From Candidatus Methanomarinus sp. HR1 (lineage in GTDB: Archaea > Halobacteriota > Methanosarcinia > Methanosarcinales > Methanocomedenaceae), in assembly GCA_002926195.1 (NCBI GenBank), contig MZXQ01000064.1, forward strand, positions 1 through 14,059: DNA of 14,059 nt, in the 5' to 3' direction. A program made the position numbers and the translations under genes. Position 1 is the first letter of the stretch, and the number at the start of each line of letters is the position of its first letter. Below, piece by piece: positions 6,733 through 13,508 of the stretch. The notes beneath the pieces are model-generated. The model did no database searches. It was not told the DNA's origin and was given only the letters and a program-made list of their open reading frames with translations.

Positions 6733-8003
6733 AGAGTATCTATTGGCACATATTTAAGTGCAGTCCTTTTATCAAATTCACCCACAGCCCGGATCAGGTC
6801 TTCCTGGTCCAATATTGTCCTCTCATCCATTAAAGCAGTCAGAACCGCTTCTCTAATAACCATCCTGAGATCCGAACCTGAATAATCCTCAGTTATTGTA
6901 GCAATCTTAGCCGGATCAAATGTCCCCTCTATTTCATCGAGAACTATTCTAAGGATAGCTTCTCTCATTTTTTCATCAGGAAGTGGAAAATCAACAATAT
7001 CATCGAATCTTCTCCATGCAGCACTATCTAATAATTGCGGATGGTTTGTTGCTGCAATAAGAAGCACCTTGTGTTTAATGAGGCTTATTTCATCAATAGC
7101 TTTAAGTAGTGCGTTCACTGCTCGTTTTAGAGCTGCATGCTCATCTGAAGATCTCGTTTTAGCAAGAAAATCAAACTCATCTATAAACAATATACATGGG
7201 TTCATCTTTTTTGCAAGATCAAATACCCGATCAATATTCTTAGCAGTTTCACCTAAATACTGGTCTGTTATCATTGACAGTTTGACCTCCAGGATAGGTA
7301 TTTCCAATTTTGCAGACATAGCCCTGGCTGTCGATGTTTTACCCGTGCCGGGGGGGCCCACGAATAACAACTTGCCGATCTCTAATAATCCGATCCGTTT
7401 TAAGTAGTCCCTGAACTGGAGGGCTTTGATCATCTTCTCGATTTCGTCTTTTTGATCCTGGTTTAATACCAGTTTATCAATAGTCTGGTCAATCTCCTCT
7501 GGGACTAAGACATGTACTAATTTAAGAAGATCTTCTCCGTTCTTTTCCATACCAATTTGTGATATCAGCGAGTCGGCCCACTGCCGGCTAACCTCCTTGG
7601 GTTCATTATACTTTTTTGATTCTTCATAACTGACATCAAGTAAATTGTTTTTTTCAAAGTAATAGGCAAGCACAGGGTTACTCTTGATATAGTCCATTCC
7701 TTGTTCATGTTTGGTTACCCATTTCACTGCAAGATCAAAAACAGTGATTCGAAATGTTGAGCCAAATTCTTCAAATTCCAGAAAAGGAAGTGATTTTAAG
7801 ACCTCATCCTTATCTTCAATAGCACATAGTTCTTGCATATCCCTGATTGTAACATCAATGGGCCGTTTAACGTTTTTTTCCCTGGTATCCCAGTAGTGTT
7901 TCCTCAGAACAGTTAAAAGGTCGTCAACTTGAAGTTCTTCAATTCTGTTATATATTTCGACTGTCAATAGCAGTCCTGTCGTTTCCAGATTCTTGTCATA
8001 CAT
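6729..8003 (-). CDS. AAA-family ATPase with an unassigned N-terminal domain
   Basis: This is a 424-residue protein. Residues about 1-165 are a charged, mainly helical region that I cannot assign. A C-terminal classic AAA module follows: Walker A GPPGTGKT (216-223), pore-loop region near SMITDQYLGET, Walker B ILFIDEFD (271-278), sensor 1 AATN (317-320), the arginines W-R-R-F (330-333), and YSGSDLR (374-380) as sensor 2. The module resembles proteasome-regulatory/Cdc48/ClpX-like AAA proteins with a single ring, but there is no HbYX proteasome-docking tail (the end is PIDTL) and no membrane segment. The role could be protein remodelling or unfolding. The stop overlaps the start of the MBL gene by 4 nt, so both products may act together. 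Confidence 0.88.
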   Translation of the reverse strand: MYDKNLETTGLLLTVEIYNRIEELQVDDLLTVLRKHYWDTREKNVKRPIDVTIRDMQELCAIEDKDEVLKSLPFLEFEEFGSTFRITVFDLAVKWVTKHEQGMDYIKSNPVLAYYFEKNNLLDVSYEESKKYNEPKEVSRQWADSLISQIGMEKNGEDLLKLVHVLVPEEIDQTIDKLVLNQDQKDEIEKMIKALQFRDYLKRIGLLEIGKLLFVGPPGTGKTSTARAMSAKLEIPILEVKLSMITDQYLGETAKNIDRVFDLAKKMNPCILFIDEFDFLAKTRSSDEHAALKRAVNALLKAIDEISLIKHKVLLIAATNHPQLLDSAAWRRFDDIVDFPLPDEKMREAILRIVLDEIEGTFDPAKIATITEDYSGSDLRMVIREAVLTALMDERTILDQEDLIRAVGEFDKRTALKYVPIDTL

Positions 8004-8033
8004 TCAACATCAATCCATGTCAAAATAGGATAT

Positions 8034-8042
8034 TAATATAGG
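8034..8042 (-). promoter_or_regulatory. Box A (TATA) candidate for the AAA-MBL operon
   Basis: The minus strand reads about CCTATATTAATATCC here, roughly 31-39 nt before the ATG at 8003. No good ribosome-binding site precedes the ATG, so a short or absent leader is likely. Confidence 0.4.
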
Positions 8043-8115
8043 GCATCCAGAGACAAATAGTTTTCGTGTCGTATACTTGATGTACTATAAAAAATGCGTT
8101 TATACTTTTCTATAT

Positions 8116-8150
8116 AAAAAAAATAGATGATATAAAAAAAACTATCATCT
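8116..8150 (-). terminator. Terminator of the UPF0058 gene
   Basis: AGATGATA (8125-8132) and TATCATCT (8143-8150) form a perfect 8-bp stem around an A-rich 10-nt loop. On the minus strand the stem is followed by a T-rich run (complement of 8116-8124), giving a standard stem-plus-U-tract form about 40 nt after the UPF0058 stop. Bases 8151-8190 are low-complexity ATTT/TATT repeats. Confidence 0.6.
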
Positions 8151-8190
8151 GTTATTACAAATTTATTATTTATTTATTTATTGCCTTTTT

Positions 8191-8469
8191 CTAATGATCA
8201 ATTTCATTGAGCGCTTTATCAGCAAGTTCATTCATGCGTACAGATGTTCTTCCAGTACCTGAAAAATCATCATCTGATATTATTGAGGCAATTTCACTTC
8301 CTAAAACAAATATGGCATGTTTATGCTCAGCCTTACTTCGGTGAACATGTACGGGACTAATTCCCAAATTATTATAGATGTCAAAAGTGTTATACGCTCC
8401 TTTGTCTTCGAAAAAACTCTTCATTTGTGCCATTAAGGTATGTAGCTGTATTAGCTCCTCTTTATGCAT
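8191..8469 (-). CDS. UPF0058 family protein
   Basis: This 92-residue archaeal protein of unknown function begins MHKEELIQLHTLMAQMKSFFED and has NLGISPVHVHRSKAEHKHAIFVLGSEIAS in the middle, the hallmark of UPF0058, with several conserved His. I chose the ATG at 8469 because GGAGG (minus strand, 8478-8482) lies 8 nt upstream and the protein then has the family's normal length and N-terminus. An upstream in-frame ATG at 8535 would add 22 unrelated residues. The gene points away from the methyltransferase-like gene, and the 158-nt interval 8536-8693 holds both promoters. The role is unknown. Confidence 0.88.
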   Translation of the reverse strand: MHKEELIQLHTLMAQMKSFFEDKGAYNTFDIYNNLGISPVHVHRSKAEHKHAIFVLGSEIASIISDDDFSGTGRTSVRMNELADKALNEIDH

Positions 8470-8580
8470 ATTCCCATCCTCCAACAGTAGCGGGTTTGTG
8501 GATAATAGATCGATAATTTGCGACCACATATTCACATATCTATATTTTTTTCATTACTTCAACTTTAAAAAGGGTTTTGT

Positions 8581-8602
8581 AGGAATGATACTTCCTATCA
8601 TT
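8581..8602. repeat. Overlapping inverted repeats in a divergent promoter region
   Basis: AATGATA (8584-8590) and TATCATT (8596-8602) pair around CTTCC. Overlapping them, AGGAA (8581-8585) pairs with TTCCT (8592-8596). The two stems exclude each other. They sit between the starts of the UPF0058 and methyltransferase-like genes. An operator is possible; chance is also possible at this base composition. Confidence 0.35.
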
Positions 8603-8693
8603 AAACCTTAAATTTTTCTAAATAATCTTAACGATTTATCCTCTATTGAAAAAACACAAGATTCAAACATATTGAGTACTTATAGAGTAAATA

Positions 8694-9428
8694 ATGCCTT
8701 ATGCTTTATTTGACCGTGATGATTTCATTACACGAACCGGATTGGGTCCGGATATGAATGTACTAACCATTGGACAAGACCATGTTATGGCACTTCAGAT
8801 CACCAGATGTGTGGAGACCACAGTAACAGCCATGGTCGCTAATACTAAAGAAGCTCGAAGTATACGCGCATTTACGCCTGATTCTAATCAAATAATTACT
8901 CAATATGCCCACCAACCTATTATTAGTGATGTATTTGATGTTGTGTTTGTATATCACACGATAAATAGTATCAAGGCAGAAACAGTATTGAAAATGTTCG
9001 GAGAAATCAGGCGCATATTAAAAGATAACAGTAGATTTGCTGTACTGCATTGGTCATTGGAGCCTAAGAACAAAGCCCAATCTTCTCATCTTATGTTATT
9101 GAAGATTCTTGAACAGGTGGGCATTGTGCAACTTCATACATTTAATATGATTTTGGAATGGTTAAAAGAGATAGAATTTGAAAATATTACAATGGAATTA
9201 GTAAATTCCCAAATAGCAGTACCGGAAAATTGGGTACAGTTACACATTAAAAGGCTTTATGAGATTATTGCAGAGCGTTTACGAAATAATATCTCTCTAC
9301 CGGCAGACATTGAAAAAAACATTGAATTGTATGAAGCCCATGTAACAGATTACGGAGAAGAATTGCTGCCGTCAATTCAATTTACAGCCAGAAATAGCAA
9401 AGGGTTATCTGGAATCGATATCATCTGA
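8694..9428 (+). CDS. Degenerate class I methyltransferase-like protein
   Basis: This 244-residue protein has a Rossmann-type methyltransferase layout. A first strand, DMNVLTIGQDH (20-30), stands where VLDIGCG is expected; a middle strand, DVFDVVFVYHTINSI (79-93), resembles motif IV; EIRRILKDNSRFAVLHWS (104-121) resembles motif V. Residues about 150-244 add a helical C-terminal part. Motif I lacks the usual Asp and glycine pair, so SAM binding is doubtful and the protein may be regulatory or a pseudoenzyme. There is no clear ribosome-binding site before the ATG. It is 68 nt upstream of the LSm gene on the same strand and may share its transcript. No specific function can be assigned. Confidence 0.65.
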   Translation: MPYALFDRDDFITRTGLGPDMNVLTIGQDHVMALQITRCVETTVTAMVANTKEARSIRAFTPDSNQIITQYAHQPIISDVFDVVFVYHTINSIKAETVLKMFGEIRRILKDNSRFAVLHWSLEPKNKAQSSHLMLLKILEQVGIVQLHTFNMILEWLKEIEFENITMELVNSQIAVPENWVQLHIKRLYEIIAERLRNNISLPADIEKNIELYEAHVTDYGEELLPSIQFTARNSKGLSGIDII

Positions 9429-9496
9429 TTACAAAAAGGAAATATTGAAATAATACCATCACTAATTAACACTATCAGTTATTAGGAGAATAAAAC

Positions 9497-9745
9497 TTGT
9501 TTCCAACAAAAAAAGTGCAATCATTAATAAATCAAAAAATTCGTGTTGAAATGAAAGGTGGTCAACATATCCTGGAAGGTATTCTGGATAGCTCAGATGA
9601 ATATATGAACATGCATCTTACTAACACAATTGAGATCATTGCCGGTGATAAATCAATCTCGTTAGGTTCTGTAATACTTAGAGGGAATAATATTATAATC
9701 ATCAATCCGATCGACAACACAGATATCAAAGCAAAACCTGTTTAA
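9497..9745 (+). CDS. LSm (Sm-like) RNA-binding protein
   Basis: This 82-residue archaeal Sm-fold protein is expected to form rings that bind U-rich RNA. The Sm1 motif runs NQKIRVEMKGGQHILEGILDSSDEYMNMHLTNT (about 12-44), with the D-x-Y-M-N core at 34-38. Sm2 is SVILRGNNIIIINP (58-71), with the diagnostic R-G-N at 62-64. The start is TTG at 9497, supported by AGGAG at 9484-9488 and by the family length; no suitable ATG precedes the Sm1 motif. Twenty-three nt downstream lies the TFE-beta-like gene, so RNA-binding and transcription factors may be co-expressed. Confidence 0.92.
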   Translation: MFPTKKVQSLINQKIRVEMKGGQHILEGILDSSDEYMNMHLTNTIEIIAGDKSISLGSVILRGNNIIIINPIDNTDIKAKPV

Positions 9746-9768
9746 GATTATAAGGTGTTTTACACTAC

Positions 9769-10107
9769 ATGATAGAAGATGAAATGTTTGATTTGGTCAG
9801 GCAGCATAAGGATGGTATCCTTCAGAGTTCAGTTAGAAAGACATTGGAAATTGATAGTAAAAAATGTTCAAGGACCATTGCCAAATTAATGAAAAATCAT
9901 TTAATACGCAGGGAGCCTGAACTGGCAAATGGCAGGAACACTTTTAGATTATATTGTATGGAATTCACGGGTCCAAGTGATAAACATAAGTATTTCCTTG
10001 CCGGTGGTGTGTTCAGTCCATGCACCGGATGTTCTATAGAATGTTATCCTGAAAACTGTAGGCTTCTGGATGAATGGGTATGGGCCATTATTAAAGAAGA
10101 AAATTGA
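9769..10107 (+). CDS. Winged-helix / 4-Cys protein resembling archaeal TFE-beta (RPC34/39 family)
   Basis: This 112-residue protein has a winged-helix domain at about 1-65 (EMFDLVRQHKDGILQSSVRKTL ... RTIAKLMKNHLIRREP, then a beta wing NTFRLYCME). It is followed by a short linker and a Cys cluster, FSPCTGCSIECYPENCRLLDEWV, with Cys at 85, 88, 92 and 97 (C-x2-C-x3-C-x4-C). The layout of one winged helix plus a terminal Cys cluster ending in P-x-x-C-x-x-x-x-E-W matches archaeal TFE-beta and the human RPC39 C-terminus, where four Cys hold a [4Fe-4S] cluster. TFE-beta partners TFE-alpha in opening promoters. The assignment rests on motif resemblance only; another Fe-S winged-helix regulator is the main alternative. 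AAGGTG at 9751-9756 precedes the ATG by 12 nt. The 68 nt to the convergent pilin gene contain no obvious terminator. Confidence 0.7.
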   Translation: MIEDEMFDLVRQHKDGILQSSVRKTLEIDSKKCSRTIAKLMKNHLIRREPELANGRNTFRLYCMEFTGPSDKHKYFLAGGVFSPCTGCSIECYPENCRLLDEWVWAIIKEEN

Positions 10108-10175
10108 AACACAAACCTACGCGTTTTCCGGGAATGCAATGACTGAATTCTTAGGAGTAGTAACAGTTAGCGATC

Positions 10176-10682
10176 TCAAACAATGCAAGCCGGTGATGAA
10201 ATTACCAGATTCGTAGGATTGTGGACGATAGTAACTTTGATCCGGTCACCTGTCTTAAGCACAGCATTACTGCTGGCAATTTTGAAATTACCATATTCTC
10301 CCGGATCCCATCTGTTATCATGGCCCTGGTTTGAAGGTGACCCCCAAAATACACCACCGAGAGCACCGTAGAATCCGGTAATTCCTCCAATTACAGGAAG
10401 ATTGACCAGATTGTGATCAAGCATTTCATCATTTATGCTGATAAGAATATTTATTTGAGTTATATCAATTGATTCCCCTCCTTTATGTACCAGTATAACT
10501 TCCTGGTGATTTGATAGGTCAATACTTTCGATTTCAATAAGTGTGATCACGGGCTTTTCTAACTCATAATTGTTCATCACTATAAAAGCTGCGCCGGAAG
10601 AGGCAACTGTGATAGCAATTAGCAGGATCACTCCTATTACCGGAGAAACTGCACTGTTGTTAGAAAAATTCAAGAAACGCAT
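10176..10682 (-). CDS. Archaeal type IV pilin-like protein (class III signal peptide)
   Basis: The 168-residue protein starts MRFLNFSNNSAVSPVIGVILLIAITVASSGAAF, the archaeal pilin N-domain. A short charged leader is cut by the PibD/EppA-type prepilin peptidase, probably just before A11, exposing a hydrophobic helix that serves as membrane anchor and filament core. The rest (about 40-168) is a Gly/Asn-rich, beta-strand-like head with IIEIESIDLSNHQE-type strands and a late WDPGEYG motif seen in many such proteins. The C-terminus ends in Cys-Ile-Val. AGGGTGAG lies just before the ATG. The gene follows the phosphatase gene after 27 nt and probably shares its mRNA. It could be a pilus subunit or a pilin-anchored surface protein. 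Confidence 0.88.
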   Translation of the reverse strand: MRFLNFSNNSAVSPVIGVILLIAITVASSGAAFIVMNNYELEKPVITLIEIESIDLSNHQEVILVHKGGESIDITQINILISINDEMLDHNLVNLPVIGGITGFYGALGGVFWGSPSNQGHDNRWDPGEYGNFKIASSNAVLKTGDRIKVTIVHNPTNLVISSPACIV

Positions 10683-10709
10683 TTTTTTCTCACCCTGGTA
10701 GATAAATAT

Positions 10710-12098
10710 TTAATCTTTTATTTTGCGAATTACCAGTAATCCTACAGCTATAACAAGAATTATCATAGCAGAAGCAATTCGTTTTCTCCATAATTCATGA
10801 TCCCATTTTTTTTCAATATTATCAGGAATGTTAATATCAAACTCGATATGACGGTCGATATCCATTTTTACCGCTTCTTCGAGTATTTCATCATCTTTTG
10901 AAACCCTTACAATATAATTATTTTCTGGTTTTAATCCTGAGAAAAAATATTGTGAATCTCCTGTACTGTTTAATATACTTTTTTCTTCCTGTATTATCTT
11001 CACATCAGCTTCTATATCTGATGAAATCCATAGATTCGTATATTGTTTTACTGGAAGTATGTTGCCATTGGAATATTGTAGCTGCCGTGGGATATCAAGA
11101 ATAGATAGTATGGTAGGTGCTATATCCTGCTGATTAAAATTTTTATCTATCACACCGGTAATAATATTAGGGGAAACCATTATCAATGGAACTGTGACAG
11201 ACTCACTACAATAATAATCATCAGAAGCATGACCTCCTCTTGTGGCATTTGCTGACCTGAAAGCCATACCATGATCAGCTGTGATGATAAGTGCTGTATT
11301 ACTATCATGAGCGACTTGTACTAACGGCTCCAGAAGCTTATCAAGTGCTTCTATTGATGTGATATAACCTTCAATTCCCCTGTAATGCCCGGCACAGTCT
11401 GCTATACCTATATTTATGGTGAGGATATATCTCATTTTGGGATGTTTTTTCGCCATTAGAGAAACAAGATGTTTTGAAGCATTTATTTCCCAGTCTGCAT
11501 AGGCTGTATAACTTTCGATCCCTTTGGTTTCTTTTTGATACGAAGAAAATTTTAGTTCCCAGTATTTTAGTTCCTTTACTATATCATCAGGTATATTATT
11601 ATCATTGATCTGCAGGGAAAGTGATGGTTCTTTAATTGAATCGGATTCAGTATATAGAATGATATCCTGCTTATTGCGCATTTGTGTAAAATCACCTTTG
11701 TGCATGATGGCAATAGATAGAAATCCTTCATTATTAAGGACATCATAGATCGTAGCACCAGGTAACTCTACTGTTTCCTGGTCAGCTCCTGAATATCCAG
11801 TTATAATTACAGAATGAGCAGGACCGGTACTGGGAACAGGTACTTGAATATTAGGTATAAGTATACCATGTGAGATCATTTCATACATGATAGGAACATC
11901 AGCATGAGAAACAGGCGTACCGTCAAGTGCGGTAGGTATACAATTCGGACTTATATATTTAGATCCCATGCCATCGATGATCAGTAATATTATGTTTGAA
12001 GGTGGATTTGTTTTTCCTGCATCAATGTGGGTCTGTGCTAATGCAGATGGTATTATGATTATGATAAGGAATATAAAAGTAATCTTATAATTATACAT
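10710..12098 (-). CDS. Exported alkaline-phosphatase-superfamily metalloenzyme with C-terminal membrane anchor
   Basis: This 462-residue protein has a signal peptide (about 1-21, ending SALAQ), a catalytic domain and a C-terminal anchor. Superfamily metal-site landmarks are D42 in LLIIDGMG, the nucleophile region VPSTGPAHSVIITGYSG (88-104), D234 and H238 in IADCAGH, D275-H276 in TADHG, and H290 in RGGHASDD. These fit type I phosphodiesterases/phosphatases or sulfatases; the substrate is not determined. Residues about 365-425 look like a small beta-sandwich (PEGA-like) domain. A membrane helix (441-457) is followed by a short basic tail, so the enzyme should face outward. The start lacks a ribosome-binding site but has a TATATATT box at 12124-12131, suggesting a leaderless mRNA. 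The pilin gene follows after 27 nt. Confidence 0.82.
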   Translation of the reverse strand: MYNYKITFIFLIIIIIPSALAQTHIDAGKTNPPSNIILLIIDGMGSKYISPNCIPTALDGTPVSHADVPIMYEMISHGILIPNIQVPVPSTGPAHSVIITGYSGADQETVELPGATIYDVLNNEGFLSIAIMHKGDFTQMRNKQDIILYTESDSIKEPSLSLQINDNNIPDDIVKELKYWELKFSSYQKETKGIESYTAYADWEINASKHLVSLMAKKHPKMRYILTINIGIADCAGHYRGIEGYITSIEALDKLLEPLVQVAHDSNTALIITADHGMAFRSANATRGGHASDDYYCSESVTVPLIMVSPNIITGVIDKNFNQQDIAPTILSILDIPRQLQYSNGNILPVKQYTNLWISSDIEADVKIIQEEKSILNSTGDSQYFFSGLKPENNYIVRVSKDDEILEEAVKMDIDRHIEFDINIPDNIEKKWDHELWRKRIASAMIILVIAVGLLVIRKIKD

Positions 12099-12123
12099 TT
12101 ATAAATTGATATGTTTATTTTAG

Positions 12124-12131
12124 AATATATA
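12124..12131 (-). promoter_or_regulatory. Box A (TATA) candidate for the phosphatase-pilin operon
   Basis: The minus strand reads TATATATT about 27-33 nt before the ATG at 12098, so transcription would begin almost at the start codon. The divergent MFS gene has its own box at 12169-12176. Confidence 0.45.
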
Positions 12132-12168
12132 GTTTTACATTTTAATTTGGTACTGTTGAGAACAAAAC

Positions 12169-12176
12169 TTTTTTAA
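12169..12176 (+). promoter_or_regulatory. Box A (TATA) candidate for the MFS gene
   Basis: TTTTTTAA centred about 27 nt before the ATG at 12200. No ribosome-binding site is visible, which fits leaderless initiation. Confidence 0.35.
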
Positions 12177-12199
12177 CTACTTCACCTTTTCTATACCCT

Positions 12200-13396
12200 A
12201 TGCCTGATACAGCAGTAGAATTTTCAAGCTGTAGAACCAGGATTGTGATTATCCTTTCTATTGGTCTGTTCATTATTTTTACAGGAATGTTATCACTTAT
12301 CCCAATGTTGCCTGCAATTAGTAATGACCTCAACATCAGTGAGACTATGCTTGGAGTTATCATGGGTTCATTTATGGTATGTATGGCATTTCCGCAGATA
12401 CCCATAGGCGTCCTTTCAGATAGATACGGAAGGCGTCCATTCATTACAGGTGGGATATTGATATTCAGTTTTGGTCTTTTATTTTTCGGTGAAGCCAGAT
12501 CCGAATCCCAATTGCTTATTGCCAGGTCCTTATCAGGATTCGGGGCTGCTATGTTCTTCTCTACGGCATATACTATTGTTAATGATATTTACAGTATCAG
12601 GGAACGCGGGAAAGGAATGGGTATCATAAGTATGACAGTCGGACTGGGTACGGTATGCGGATATATACTGGGTGGTGTGGTGGGTGGTATATACGGATGG
12701 AGAGCGGTTTTTATATGCATGTTCTGGGCTTCATTAATAATAAGTGGAAGCACCCTGTTGCTAATAGAAACCAGCCCACGTACTCAAGAACACGATTTTG
12801 GAATTAAGAAAATGGTATCAGCTACTCTGGTTATATTTAGGGATAAGACAATAGTATTAGCAAGTATAGTGAGTATGCTATGCGGCATAGCAGTGGTTGG
12901 AGCATCATATACTTTCTCATTCTTTGCCAGTGATATTGTATCTCCCGTTGAAATGGGTTTCATCTTTATTCCATATGCTATTACCAGTAGCCTTGGGGCA
13001 TCTATTACAGGATTTTTAAGCGACAGAATCGGACGTAAAAAACCACTTACCGTTATGACCGTTCTTGGAGGGTCTGCCCTTATTATCTTTGCCTGTGTTA
13101 CTCCCGGTCCTTTGATGATGGCAATAATTTTTGGGTTTGTAGGCCTTAGTCTTGGACCTGTAGTAACCCTTACTACTACAATACTGGCTGACGTAGTAGT
13201 AAAAAAAGATGTGCGCATTTTGGGTTCTTCAATTGGTGCGTTTAATATGGTAAGATGGACGGGAACAGCAATTGGTCCTGTAATTGCAGGATATATTATG
13301 CAGCTTGCGGGAACCAGACTGAGTTTTTTGGTACTGGCATTGTTCATATTATTATCTTCTGTGGTCAGCATTTTTATCAGGGAGACTCTGGATTAA
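12200..13396 (+). CDS. MFS transporter, DHA1-like exporter
   Basis: This 398-residue major facilitator protein has about 12 predicted membrane helices in two halves. Motif A is clear after helix 2 (GVLSDRYGRRP, about 74-84) and repeated in the second half (GFLSDRIGRKKP). The segment GTVCGYILGGVVGGIYGWR (about 151-169) corresponds to the antiporter motif C region (G-rich with GP-like turns), pointing to proton-coupled export of small molecules, as in multidrug or arabinose-efflux permeases. The substrate cannot be deduced. The short cytoplasmic N-terminus (MPDTAVEFSSCRTR) precedes the first helix. The gene diverges from the phosphatase gene with 101 nt between and is followed by a terminator ten bases after its stop. 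Confidence 0.9.
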   Translation: MPDTAVEFSSCRTRIVIILSIGLFIIFTGMLSLIPMLPAISNDLNISETMLGVIMGSFMVCMAFPQIPIGVLSDRYGRRPFITGGILIFSFGLLFFGEARSESQLLIARSLSGFGAAMFFSTAYTIVNDIYSIRERGKGMGIISMTVGLGTVCGYILGGVVGGIYGWRAVFICMFWASLIISGSTLLLIETSPRTQEHDFGIKKMVSATLVIFRDKTIVLASIVSMLCGIAVVGASYTFSFFASDIVSPVEMGFIFIPYAITSSLGASITGFLSDRIGRKKPLTVMTVLGGSALIIFACVTPGPLMMAIIFGFVGLSLGPVVTLTTTILADVVVKKDVRILGSSIGAFNMVRWTGTAIGPVIAGYIMQLAGTRLSFLVLALFILLSSVVSIFIRETLD

Positions 13397-13405
13397 AAGA
13401 AGAAC

Positions 13406-13431
13406 AAAGTCCTCCCTTCGGTTGGATTTTC
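13406..13431 (+). terminator. Terminator after the MFS gene
   Basis: AAAGTCC (13406-13412) pairs with GGATTTT (13424-13430), one G-T pair included, around a CCCTTCGG-containing loop; the 3' arm ends in TTTTC. It is a near copy of the element at 4170-4195 (22 of 26 positions). Confidence 0.6.
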
Positions 13432-13439
13432 TTGACTGA

Positions 13440-13508
13440 GGCTCTCAGAAGAGCCGAAGATTAGAAGATTCGTAGAATCTTCGCCTGGGGCTCTCAGAAG
13501 AGCCGAAG
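13440..13508. repeat. Three-hairpin cluster with a 20-nt direct repeat
   Basis: GGCTCTCAGAAGAGCCGAAG occurs at 13440-13459 and again, identical, at 13489-13508. Each copy folds as a 6-bp hairpin (GGCTCT/AGAGCC, loop CAGA). Between them GAAGATTC (13464-13471) and GAATCTTC (13475-13482) form a perfect 8-bp hairpin with loop GTA; CGAAGATT (13455-13462) can compete for the same 3' arm. The arrangement recalls REP/BIME-type intergenic repeats. It lies directly next to the MITE-like element. Confidence 0.7.

Noticed and set aside
8470..8535. 22-residue N-terminal extension of UPF0058
   Set aside because: The inner ATG at 8469 has an ideal GGAGG at 8 nt spacing and gives the family's usual N-terminus and length.
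10139..10216. 25-codon frame after the TFE-beta-like gene
   Set aside because: It overlaps the pilin gene end in antisense, has only a weak ribosome-binding site and no recognisable family.
12784..13371. Long minus-strand frame of 195 codons inside the MFS gene
   Set aside because: The plus-strand frame has clear MFS motifs over the same region; the antisense frame is low-complexity Ile/Thr/Val/Pro with no start signal.
13440..13508. Possible CRISPR array
   Set aside because: Only two 20-nt repeats with a 29-nt interval that itself is a hairpin; there are no further repeats and no cas genes.
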